Shown: piece by piece, positions 1-7,770 of the stretch
How the letters are laid out: each line of letters begins with the position of its first letter
Position numbering within the stretch: the first letter of the stretch is position 1
NCBI GenBank assembly: GCA_007131685.1
Contig: SLQD01000080.1
Span: 1-34,567, forward strand
Reading direction: 5' to 3'
DNA from: Paracoccaceae bacterium
Lineage (GTDB): Bacteria > Pseudomonadota > Alphaproteobacteria > Rhodobacterales > Rhodobacteraceae
DNA: 34,567 bases
Made by a program: the position numbers and the translations under genes
The notes under the pieces: model-generated
What the model saw: the letters and a program-made list of their open reading frames with translations, nothing else
Database searches by the model: none
Told to the model about the DNA's origin: nothing

Positions 1-218
1 AGCGCGGCGCCGAAGACGATGAACCCGATGCCCGCGATGCGCGGGAAGAGCTGCGGGCTGATCCCGGAGGTGCTGCGCCCGAAAAGCGCCGGCGGCTCGG
101 CGACCTGATACGGCGTCAGCACGAAGATCGCCGCACCGAGCAGTATCGAGCCGAGCGCGACCACGGTATTGAAATTGAACCGTTTCGGGCTGTCGCCGCG
201 CGCCTGCTCGTCGCTCAT
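1..218 (-). CDS. TctB-like small membrane subunit of a tripartite tricarboxylate transporter (partial, runs off window start)
   Basis: Reverse-strand reading from ATG at 218: MSDEQARGDSPKRFNFNTVVALGSILLGAAIFVLTPYQVAEPPALFGRSTSGISPQLFPRIAGIGFIVFGAAL; TctB-like TM1 and 'SPQLFPR' region. Confidence 0.6.
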   Translation of the reverse strand, partial: MSDEQARGDSPKRFNFNTVVALGSILLGAAIFVLTPYQVAEPPALFGRSTSGISPQLFPRIAGIGFIVFGAA

Positions 219-243
219 GCCCGCGTCCTTTCGCGCGGCGCGC

Positions 244-1143
244 TCACGCCGCGCCGCCAAAGAGCAGCGCGAACCAGACGATGCCGGGCAGACCGGCGAG
301 TGTGAGCGCGGTGGAGACCACGATGACGCCCGCGATGCGCTCGGGCGCGCGGTCGAAACGTTCGGCGAAGATCATGTTGATGACCGCCGCCGACATCGTC
401 GCCATGATCCAGACCACCCCGGCCTGCGGGCCCTGCAGGCCGAGTGCCGCGATGATCGCGAGCGCCCCGCCCGCCCCGGCGGCGAAGCGCAGCGCCGACA
501 TGCCCACCGCCACCTTCAGATCCGCCACCTTGAGCCGCGCCAGCGACACCCCGAGCAACAGCAGCATCGCCGGGATCACCAACCCCGCCAGAAGCTCCGT
601 GCTGCGCGCGATCCAGCCCGGCACCGGCCATTCGAGGACGAGCACCAGGATCGTCACCGCGCTGGCATGGATCACCGGCTGGCGCAGCAGCGCGCCGGGA
701 TCGAAGCGCCCCGCGCTGATCACGAGGCCCAGCGTGTTCTGCGATATCGAGACGACCAGAAAATACGCGATCGCCAGCGCGAGCCCCTCGACGCCGAACG
801 CCATCGCCGCGAGCGGCAGCCCCATATTGCCCGAGTTGCCGTGCATCGCCGTCAGAAGATAGGTGTGCAGCGGCATGTCGAGCACCCGCAGCACCGCAGC
901 GCCGATCAACGTCGCCACCGCGATCGCGCCGGCCGCCGCGAGCGCCATCTCCCCGACCTCGCTGACCCGGATCTGCGCGCCCGTCAGTGTCGAGAAGATC
1001 AGGCAGGGCGTGCCGACGCGCAGCACCACCGCGCCGATCGTGTCCGAGTCGAACGGCAGCCCGAGGCGCGCCCAGGCCAGCCCCAGCGCCACGATCACGA
1101 AGACCGGCGCGCTCAGCGCAAGCAGCTCCACAATCACGCCCAA
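244..1143 (-). CDS. AEC family (auxin efflux carrier type) permease
   Basis: 299 aa hydrophobic ORF with AEC-like features (FSTLTGAQI, HGNSGNMGLPLAAMAFG); apparent TTG start preceded by GAGGGG. Confidence 0.85.
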   Translation of the reverse strand: MGVIVELLALSAPVFVIVALGLAWARLGLPFDSDTIGAVVLRVGTPCLIFSTLTGAQIRVSEVGEMALAAAGAIAVATLIGAAVLRVLDMPLHTYLLTAMHGNSGNMGLPLAAMAFGVEGLALAIAYFLVVSISQNTLGLVISAGRFDPGALLRQPVIHASAVTILVLVLEWPVPGWIARSTELLAGLVIPAMLLLLGVSLARLKVADLKVAVGMSALRFAAGAGGALAIIAALGLQGPQAGVVWIMATMSAAVINMIFAERFDRAPERIAGVIVVSTALTLAGLPGIVWFALLFGGAA

Positions 1144-1200
1144 CCCCCTCGATCCCGCCCTCGGACATGCCGGGCGCGCCGAAACCGGGGGCCCTGCACG

Positions 1201-2142
1201 TCATGCGTCCCCCCCGTCGGATGGGCGTTCGCATCCGGCCGCACGCTCCATCACCCGGCAGACCGCCGCGGCGTCGAGATGGGCGAGCCCCTGCGCGCTG
1301 GCGGCATGGTAATACTGCACGGCGAGCTGGTAGAGTGGGATCGGCACCCCCATCCGCGCCGCGTGTTCGGCGATGATCGGCGCATCCTTGAGCGGGACCG
1401 AGAAATTCATCCCCTCGCGCGCATAGTCGTTCTGCGCCATCAGCGCCCCGCGCACCTCGAACATCGCCGAGCTCGAGCCGCTGCCCGAGATCACCTCGTG
1501 AAACATCTCCGGGTCGAGCCCGGACTTCATCGCCAGCACCATCGCCTCGGCCGCGACCGTGTTATGAACGAGGTTGAGGATGTTGCCGCAGAACTTGGTC
1601 TTGGAGCCGTGGCCGAACGGGCCGACGAAATGCGTCTTCCTGCAGAACGTCTCGAGCACCGGGCGGATCGCGGAGTAGTCGTCGCGCGCCCCTGAACAGA
1701 AGGCCGTCAGGCCGCGTTCTAGCGCCATGATCCGGTTGCCGCTCACGGGGCAGTCGAGCGCGCGCCGGCCGCCCGCGGCGAGGATGTCGCGCGCCGCCTC
1801 CTTGTCGGCGACCGCGAGGGTGGACATCTCGACGATGACCTGGCCGCCCTCGGGAAGCGGCGCGTCGGCGAGCGCCCGGCTCACCTCGGCGAGCGTGCCC
1901 GCCGAGGGCAGGCAGGTGAAGATCACGGGGCAGTGCGCGCCGGCATCCGCGAGATCCGGCGCGGGCACGATCCCGGCGCGCTGCGCGGCGGCGCGCGCCT
2001 GCGGGTCGGGATCGACGCCGTGCACCGCGTAGCCTGCGGCGGCGATGTTCGCGGCCACCGCCGAGCCGAGCACCCCGAGACCGACGAAGCCGATCGCGGC
2101 GCCGGGCGCGCCTGCGGCGGGGGGCGCGTCCGGCGCGCTCAT
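1201..2142 (-). CDS. NAD(P)-dependent oxidoreductase, 3-hydroxyisobutyrate dehydrogenase family
   Basis: N-terminal Rossmann GFVGLGVLGSAVAANIAAAGYAVHGVDPD, substrate motif DCPVSGN, K in GSKTKFCGN; overlaps the upstream gene by ATGA. Confidence 0.9.
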   Translation of the reverse strand: MSAPDAPPAAGAPGAAIGFVGLGVLGSAVAANIAAAGYAVHGVDPDPQARAAAQRAGIVPAPDLADAGAHCPVIFTCLPSAGTLAEVSRALADAPLPEGGQVIVEMSTLAVADKEAARDILAAGGRRALDCPVSGNRIMALERGLTAFCSGARDDYSAIRPVLETFCRKTHFVGPFGHGSKTKFCGNILNLVHNTVAAEAMVLAMKSGLDPEMFHEVISGSGSSSAMFEVRGALMAQNDYAREGMNFSVPLKDAPIIAEHAARMGVPIPLYQLAVQYYHAASAQGLAHLDAAAVCRVMERAAGCERPSDGGDA

Positions 2143-3128
2143 ACCCGCTCGATCCCGCCGCTCGCGGTGGAGCGGATGATCGCCTCGAAGCTGGCCACGT
2201 TGGCACGCATCTCGTCATGGGTTACGGGATAGGGCGCGATGCCGCGCACGGCCTGCGCGAAGGCCTCGAGATTGGCGCGCACCACCGGGTGCGGGGCGAA
2301 GAAACGGCTCGTCGGCTGCCCGCCGCGCAACATCTCGAGCATGTCCCAGCCCGCCGGGGTCTCCGGATGGGCCCGGTCGCGGATCTCCGTCCAGCCCTCG
2401 GCGCCGAACACCGCGAAGCGCCCGATGAAGGGCGTGGCGAGCAGCGCCGTGAGTGTCGCCGAGGCGCCATTCGCGAAACCCAGCGTGATCGACAGCGTGT
2501 CGCCATTGGCGAAGTCCGATCCGCGCGTAGCAAGCCGCGCCCAGACCTCGTGCGGGCGCCCGAGCAGCGCGATCGACAGATCGACGAGATGGATGCCGGT
2601 TGCCGAGAGCGGCCCCGCCGGCGCCTCCTCGGGCGAGAAGCGCCAGTTGTCGCGCGGCAGGGCGAGAAACTTGTCCTGGCTGAAATTGCCCTCGATGTTG
2701 AGGATCGCGCCGAACGCGCCGCGGGCGAACCGCTCGCGCAGCTCGATGATCGCGGGCTCGAACCGGCGCTCGTGACCGATCCCGAGCACCACCCCCGCAC
2801 GCTCGACCGCGGCGAGCGCCGTCTCGACCTCGGCGCGTGTGGTGCAAAGCGGCTTTTCGCAGAAGACATGCCGCCCGGCCTGCGCGGCGGCGGCGATCTG
2901 CTCGGCATGGAAGCGGTGCGGCGAGCACAGCACCACCGCCTCGACGCGCGGATCCTCGAGCGCCGCCTCGAACCGGTCGGCGACGCGCAGACCGGCGCCT
3001 TCCGCGTTGGCGCGCGCGGCCGGGTCGGGCTCGACGGCGAGGACTGGGTCGAGGAGCGCGCTTTCGCGTGCCTGCGCGGCGATCGTGCGCCCCCACCAGC
3101 CCATCCCGACGATGGCGATTGCGGTCAT
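2139..3128 (-). CDS. Gfo/Idh/MocA family oxidoreductase
   Basis: MTAIAIVGMGWWGRTIAAQ, CEKPLCTT (EKP motif), GIHLVDLSIALLG. Confidence 0.92.
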   Translation of the reverse strand: MTAIAIVGMGWWGRTIAAQARESALLDPVLAVEPDPAARANAEGAGLRVADRFEAALEDPRVEAVVLCSPHRFHAEQIAAAAQAGRHVFCEKPLCTTRAEVETALAAVERAGVVLGIGHERRFEPAIIELRERFARGAFGAILNIEGNFSQDKFLALPRDNWRFSPEEAPAGPLSATGIHLVDLSIALLGRPHEVWARLATRGSDFANGDTLSITLGFANGASATLTALLATPFIGRFAVFGAEGWTEIRDRAHPETPAGWDMLEMLRGGQPTSRFFAPHPVVRANLEAFAQAVRGIAPYPVTHDEMRANVASFEAIIRSTASGGIERV

Positions 3129-3192
3129 GCTCCCCCCTCACGCCGGGCGCCCCGGCGATCCGGGCCCGCCGCGCAGCGCGTGACCCGATGCC

Positions 3193-3203
3193 TTGATATA
3201 TCA
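3193..3203. promoter_or_regulatory. Operator-like palindrome TTGATATATCA upstream of the Gfo/Idh/MocA operon, overlapping a putative -10
   Basis: TGATATATCA (3194-3203) is a perfect 10-bp palindrome; on the minus strand a TTGACA lies about 17-19 nt upstream of the ATATAT region. Confidence 0.45.
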
Positions 3204-3441
3204 CCGGGCGCCGTCGGCCTGTCAATCCTCGTGGTGTTGATCGGGTGACAATTTGCCTTCGGCGCCGTTGAACGCCCTTCTCAAGGGCGCGCCGATACCG
3301 CAGCCGCGCGGCGTGATTGCCATCGGGCACCCGCCATGCGATCATCGGCTGATATCTGTTCGTTGCCGCTCGCTTTGCGGTAGCGGGCGCACGGGTGCCG
3401 GTGCGCCACGGGCGCGCGGGCCGCGGATCGGGGAGACGGAC

Positions 3442-4386
3442 ATGCAGTGCAGCCTTCGCGACATGGCGATCTTCGTCGCCGCCTTCGAGGAGCGTTCGTT
3501 CACCGCCGCCGCGCGCCGCGAGCACACGACCCAGTCCGGCGTCTCGCAGCATATCCGCAATATCGAGGATCTGCTCGGCGTGCAGCTCTTCCTGCGCGAG
3601 CGCGTCGGCGTCGCCCCGACCCCGGCGGCGGCGCGCTTCTATCGCAGTTGCCTGCGCGTGCTGCGCAGCCACGCCGATGCGCATGGCGAGATGGCGCGCT
3701 TTCGCGGCGGCGCGGCGGGGCAGCTGCGCATCGGGCTGATGCCGACCCTGACCAGCGCCGCCCTCGCCCCGGCCCTCGAGACCTTCATGCAGGACGCGCC
3801 CAATGTCGCCGTGCGCGTGACCGAGGGGTACGGCACTGCGCTCACCGCGATGGTGCGCGCCGGCGAGCTCGATTTCGCCATCGTGCCGGCGCAGTGCGGC
3901 GGCGACGGGATCAGTGCGCGGCCCTTCCTGCGCACCCGGGAGGCGCTCGTCTCGCGCGGGCTGAGCGGGGTCGGTCGCCGCGCGCCGGTGCGGCTGCGCG
4001 ATCTCGGCGCGCTCGACCTGATGCTGCCGGGGCAGGGCAATCCGCGCCGCCGCGCGATCGATGCCTATTGCGCGGCGGCCGGCGTCGCGATCGGCCGCGT
4101 CCAGGAGCTCGACACCGTGCTCGGGACACTCGATTTCGTTGCGCGAAGCGACTGGATGACGGTGCTGCCCGCGATCGCGACGGCGCGCGAGCAGCGCCGG
4201 CTGAGCATCAACCCGATCGTCGATCCGCCGCTCACGCTCGAGCTGGCGCTGATCGAGCCGGCCCGCCGTCCGCCGCCGGCGCATGCCGAGCATTTCCTCG
4301 GGCTGCTGCGGCTGGAGGCGCAGCGCCTCGGCGAGCGCGACGCGGTGCACCGCGCCCCGGCTCAGGCGATGGCGGACACCCTGTGA
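3442..4386 (+). CDS. LysR family transcriptional regulator
   Basis: MQCSLRDMAIFVAAFEERSFTAAARREHTTQSGVSQHIRNIEDLLGVQLFLRERVGVAPTPAA, canonical LysR HTH; start chosen at the ATG after GGGGAGACGG. Confidence 0.93.
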   Translation: MQCSLRDMAIFVAAFEERSFTAAARREHTTQSGVSQHIRNIEDLLGVQLFLRERVGVAPTPAAARFYRSCLRVLRSHADAHGEMARFRGGAAGQLRIGLMPTLTSAALAPALETFMQDAPNVAVRVTEGYGTALTAMVRAGELDFAIVPAQCGGDGISARPFLRTREALVSRGLSGVGRRAPVRLRDLGALDLMLPGQGNPRRRAIDAYCAAAGVAIGRVQELDTVLGTLDFVARSDWMTVLPAIATAREQRRLSINPIVDPPLTLELALIEPARRPPPAHAEHFLGLLRLEAQRLGERDAVHRAPAQAMADTL

Positions 4387-5300
4387 GCGCGGTGCGAATC
4401 GCCGGCTACCAGGGTCCCGCCTCGATCAACACGGAGGCGCTCGAGGCCCTCGCTGCGGGGCTTGATGCCGAGCGGCCCGAGGGGCTGGCGCAGGAGCTGT
4501 GCGCGGACGTGACGGCCGCAGGCGGCACCGCACAGGACCTGTTCGCCGATCTCGAGGCCGGGGGCACCCAGATCGGCTACATGGCCTCGGGCTACCTGAC
4601 CGCGCGGGTCCCGGAACTGGCGGTGCTCGACCTGCCGTTCTGCGTCGACGACCGCGCGCGGGCGCATGCCGCGCTCGACGGCGCGGTGGGCGCGCGCCTG
4701 CGCGACGCGATCGCGGCGCGCACCGGGCTTCGGGTGCTCGGCCTGTGGGATAACGGCTTTCGCCATGTGTCGAGCCGCACCGGGCCGCTGCGGCATCCGC
4801 GCGACTGCCGCGGGCTGCGGGTGCGCACGATCGACAATCCGATCTATGTCGAGACCATGGCCGCGCTCGGCTTCGAGCCGGTGGTGACCGATGTCGCCGA
4901 GCTGCGCGCCGCGGTCGCCCAGGGGCGCGTCGATGCGCAGGAGAACCCGCTCACCAACACGGTCAGCTTCGATCTGCACCGCCATCACGGCCATGTCGCG
5001 CTGACGCGGCATTTTCACGGCGTGATCCTGCTCGTCGCGCATGCCGGGTTTCTCGACGCGCTCGCCCCGGCACGGCGCGACCGCCTCGATGCCGCGGTGC
5101 GCGCCGCGACGACCCTGCAGCGCCGCCGTGCCGAGGAGCAGGAGGCCGCCGCGCTCGCGACGATGCGCAACGCCGGGGTGCGGATCACGGCGGCGCCCGA
5201 TCTCGACCGCGACGCGTTTCGCGCCGCCGCTGCGCCCGTGCTCGCGCGGGCGCGGGGTGCGCTGCCGGACGATCTCGTCGCGCGCTATCTCGGCGCCTAG
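4383..5300 (+). CDS. TRAP-type DctP-like solute-binding protein homologue lacking a signal peptide
   Basis: GTG start overlaps the LysR TGA (GTGA). Translation VSAVRIAGYQGPASINTEALEALAAGL...LAVLDLPFCVDD...RGLRVRTIDNPIYVETMAALGFEPVVTDVAELRAAVAQGRVDAQENPL matches the DctP fold signature; no secretion signal. Confidence 0.8.
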   Translation: MSAVRIAGYQGPASINTEALEALAAGLDAERPEGLAQELCADVTAAGGTAQDLFADLEAGGTQIGYMASGYLTARVPELAVLDLPFCVDDRARAHAALDGAVGARLRDAIAARTGLRVLGLWDNGFRHVSSRTGPLRHPRDCRGLRVRTIDNPIYVETMAALGFEPVVTDVAELRAAVAQGRVDAQENPLTNTVSFDLHRHHGHVALTRHFHGVILLVAHAGFLDALAPARRDRLDAAVRAATTLQRRRAEEQEAAALATMRNAGVRITAAPDLDRDAFRAAAAPVLARARGALPDDLVARYLGA

Positions 5301-6217
5301 ACGCCGAGCCCCGCCGGCATGCGCCAGCCCGCCGCGGACAGCTCGCCGCGCAGCGCCGCGGTCTGCTCGGCGGTGAGCGGTTGCAGCGGCAGCCGCAGCG
5401 CCGCGAATCGCGCGTCACCGGTCTGCTCCGCGATCACCGCCTTCGCCGCGGGGATCAGCGGGTAGCGCCCGAAGATCTCGCGCACCTGCGCGACCTCGCC
5501 CTGCAGCGCCTCCGCCTGCGGCGTGCCGAGCGCGTCGTAGAGCGCTCGGATCGCGGCCGGGTTGATGTTGCCCGAGGCGGTGATGCAGCCGACCGCGCCG
5601 AGCGCGTGCGCCCGCGCGAGCACCCCTTCGGAACTCGGGAAGACGCGAAAGCCGGGAAACCGCGCGAGTATGGCGGCGGTGTTGTCCCAGTCGCCGGAGC
5701 TGTCCTTGATGCCCATCACGGTGTCGGGAAAGTCGCGCAGCAGCGTCTCGATGAGCTCGTGCGGGATCGCCACGCCGCTCATCTGCGGGATGTGATACAG
5801 CCACAGGCCGAGCGCGTCGGAGCCCACCGCCTCGATCAGCGCCGCGTACCAGGCATGCAGTCCCTGCGCCGAGACCGGCTTGTAATAGAAGGGCGGCAGC
5901 GCCAGCACCCCGCCGCAGCCCAGCCCGACGGCATGGCGCGTCAGCGCGACCGTATCCCCGAGCGCGCACATCCCGACCCCGGGCATCAGCCGCTCCGGCG
6001 GCACGCCGGCCTCGACGAGCGCCTCGAGCAGGCTCATGCGCTCGGCAGGAGTCATCGAATTGGCCTCGCTGGTGGTGCCGAACACCGCAAGGCCGTGCGC
6101 CCCGCTGTCGAGCAGCCACTTGCAAACCGCGACGAAGGCTGCCGGGTCGGGCGCGCCGGTTCGATCGAAGGGCGTGATCGCCGGGACGAGCAGCCCGGCG
6201 AAGTCGGTTTTCGGCAT
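5297..6217 (-). CDS. Dihydrodipicolinate synthase / N-acetylneuraminate lyase family protein
   Basis: MPKTDFAGLLVPAITPFDRTGAPD, GTTSEANSMT, LYHIPQMSG (Tyr), GIKDSSGDW (Schiff-base Lys); GGAGAGAG before the ATG. Confidence 0.92.
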   Translation of the reverse strand: MPKTDFAGLLVPAITPFDRTGAPDPAAFVAVCKWLLDSGAHGLAVFGTTSEANSMTPAERMSLLEALVEAGVPPERLMPGVGMCALGDTVALTRHAVGLGCGGVLALPPFYYKPVSAQGLHAWYAALIEAVGSDALGLWLYHIPQMSGVAIPHELIETLLRDFPDTVMGIKDSSGDWDNTAAILARFPGFRVFPSSEGVLARAHALGAVGCITASGNINPAAIRALYDALGTPQAEALQGEVAQVREIFGRYPLIPAAKAVIAEQTGDARFAALRLPLQPLTAEQTAALRGELSAAGWRMPAGLGV

Positions 6218-6323
6218 CTCTCTCTCCATCCTCGGCGCGGCGACGCGGCATGCGCGCGCCGGACCCTCCAGCGTCGCCACGGCGCGGCGCCTGCACGGCC
6301 CGCACCCGATCACGATCATCTGA

Positions 6324-6334
6324 CTGATATCTCA
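6324..6334. promoter_or_regulatory. Operator-like site CTGATATCTCA upstream of the DHDPS-family gene
   Basis: Differs from TTGATATATCA at two positions; minus-strand TTGCGC-N17-GATATC promoter-like arrangement. Confidence 0.35.
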
Positions 6335-6377
6335 TGTTGTCGTCCGCTGCGCAATCATCCCGTGCACGATCCGGTGG

Positions 6378-6399
6378 CGGGCCGTCGCGCGACGGCCCG
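6378..6399. repeat. 22-bp perfect palindrome CGGGCCGTCGCGCGACGGCCCG
   Basis: Direct inspection; lies in the intergenic region between divergent DHDPS-family and GntR genes. Confidence 0.9.
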
Positions 6400-6520
6400 G
6401 GCGGACAGGCCGCGGCATGCTCCGCAGCCTGGCGGCGGCGCCGCTGCGCCGGGCATCGGGGCGTGCCCGTCGCCGCGTGCGGATGCGACCAGACGCTTCC
6501 ATTGAAACGGATCGTGGGTC

Positions 6521-6531
6521 TGAAATATCAA
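6521..6531. promoter_or_regulatory. Operator-like site TGAAATATCAA (reverse complement TTGATATTTCA) upstream of the GntR gene
   Basis: 10/11 match to TTGATATATCA; a TTGAAA lies 16-17 nt upstream of the AATATC/ATATCA hexamer. Confidence 0.4.
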
Positions 6532-6582
6532 GCTTGACAGGAACCGCATTTGCGCGTTTTCTCGGCGCCCAGGGCAGCCGGG

Positions 6583-7275
6583 ATGGCGCGGATGCAGGAA
6601 GTTGACGGGCCGGTGCTTGCACGCACGGATATCTACAGAAGGCTGCGCGCCGAGGTGCTCAGCTGCGCGCTGCGCCCGGGGCAGCAGTTTCAGGAGCGCG
6701 ATCTCGTCGCGCGATTCGGCGTTTCGAAATCGCCGATCCGCGATGCGCTGATCAAGCTCGAGGCGCAGGGCCTCGTCGAGGTGCTGCCGCGCAAGGGATA
6801 TCGCGTTCCGCCGATCGACCTGCGCGATGTCAAGGAGATGTATGAACTGCGCCAGATGCATGAGCGTGCGTGCATCCAGGGGATGATCGGCGCGGCGACG
6901 GCGGAGACGTTCGCCGGGCTCGATGCCTACCGCGCCGCGCCGGACAGTTCCGATCTCGCCGCCTGGGTTGATTACAACCGCAGGTTTCACGCCTTCATCG
7001 CCGGGCATTGCGGCAATCGCCGGCTCGCCCGGATGGCCGTCGAGCTCATCGAGGAGTTCGACAGGCTGACCTATTTCGGGGTCGCGCATACCCGGCAGAT
7101 CTCGACCGACGCCTTCGTTGCCGAGCACTGCGCGATCATCGATGCGATTCAGGCGCGCGACAGCCGCAAGGCCGTCGCGCTCGCGCGCCAGCATGTCGAA
7201 AGCTCGCGCCGGCGCGTGCTCGACAATCTCGAAACCGCCCCGGTCGTCAGGACCCGCCCCGGCGCGGTCGCATGA
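6583..7275 (+). CDS. GntR family transcriptional regulator (FCD-type C-terminal domain)
   Basis: YRRLRAEVLSCALRPGQQFQERDLVARFGVSKSPIRDALIKLEAQGLVEVLPRKGYRV wHTH; helical FCD-like C-terminus. Start could be 6583 or 6592. Confidence 0.92.
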   Translation: MARMQEVDGPVLARTDIYRRLRAEVLSCALRPGQQFQERDLVARFGVSKSPIRDALIKLEAQGLVEVLPRKGYRVPPIDLRDVKEMYELRQMHERACIQGMIGAATAETFAGLDAYRAAPDSSDLAAWVDYNRRFHAFIAGHCGNRRLARMAVELIEEFDRLTYFGVAHTRQISTDAFVAEHCAIIDAIQARDSRKAVALARQHVESSRRRVLDNLETAPVVRTRPGAVA

Positions 7276-7321
7276 CGGGGCCGGGTCCGCCCCCGGCGGC
7301 CCTGCATCAAGCGAGGAGGAA

Positions 7322-7741
7322 ATGATGAGCGACGATCCCTATGCGGGCTGGCCCGCCGGGCTGCGCGAGGAGATGGAGGCGAACGCCTGGAACCCCTGCG
7401 TGGGCAGCGTTCTCGTCTCCGAGGATGAGCGCGTGCGCGTGTGGCATCTGCACATACCGGCCGGCAAGCGCTGCCCGTTCCACCGCCATGTGCTCGACTA
7501 TTTCTGGACCTGCCACTCGCATGGCAGCGCGCGCAACTACTTCGAGGGCGGCGCGACCCGCGAGGTTGCGCATTTTCCGGGCGATACGCGCCACATGACC
7601 TACGGGCCGGGCGAGTACAAGCTCCACGCCGTCGAGAACACCGGCGATACCGACCTGCTCTTCACCACGGTGGAGTTCAAGGACAGTGCGAACGCGCCGC
7701 TCGACGTGCCGGGCGAGGCGCGGCTCAAGGCCACGGCCTGA
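7322..7741 (+). CDS. Cupin domain-containing protein
   Basis: VWHLHIPAGKRCPFHRHVLDYFW...[32 protein letters not shown] upstream. Confidence 0.8.
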   Translation: MMSDDPYAGWPAGLREEMEANAWNPCVGSVLVSEDERVRVWHLHIPAGKRCPFHRHVLDYFWTCHSHGSARNYFEGGATREVAHFPGDTRHMTYGPGEYKLHAVENTGDTDLLFTTVEFKDSANAPLDVPGEARLKATA

Positions 7742-7770
7742 GCGCGCGGCAAGGCGAAAGGATCCTGTCG

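Noticed and set aside
169-1695. 508-aa plus-strand ORF
   Set aside because: Antisense to AEC and HIBADH-like genes; Arg/His/Asp-rich low-complexity translation typical of high-GC shadow frames.
2215-4350. 711-aa minus-strand ORF spanning MocA and lysR
   Set aside because: Shadow frame across two well-supported genes, no recognisable domain.
6355-7194. 279-aa minus ORF opposite gntR
   Set aside because: Shadow of the GntR coding frame; no homology recognised.
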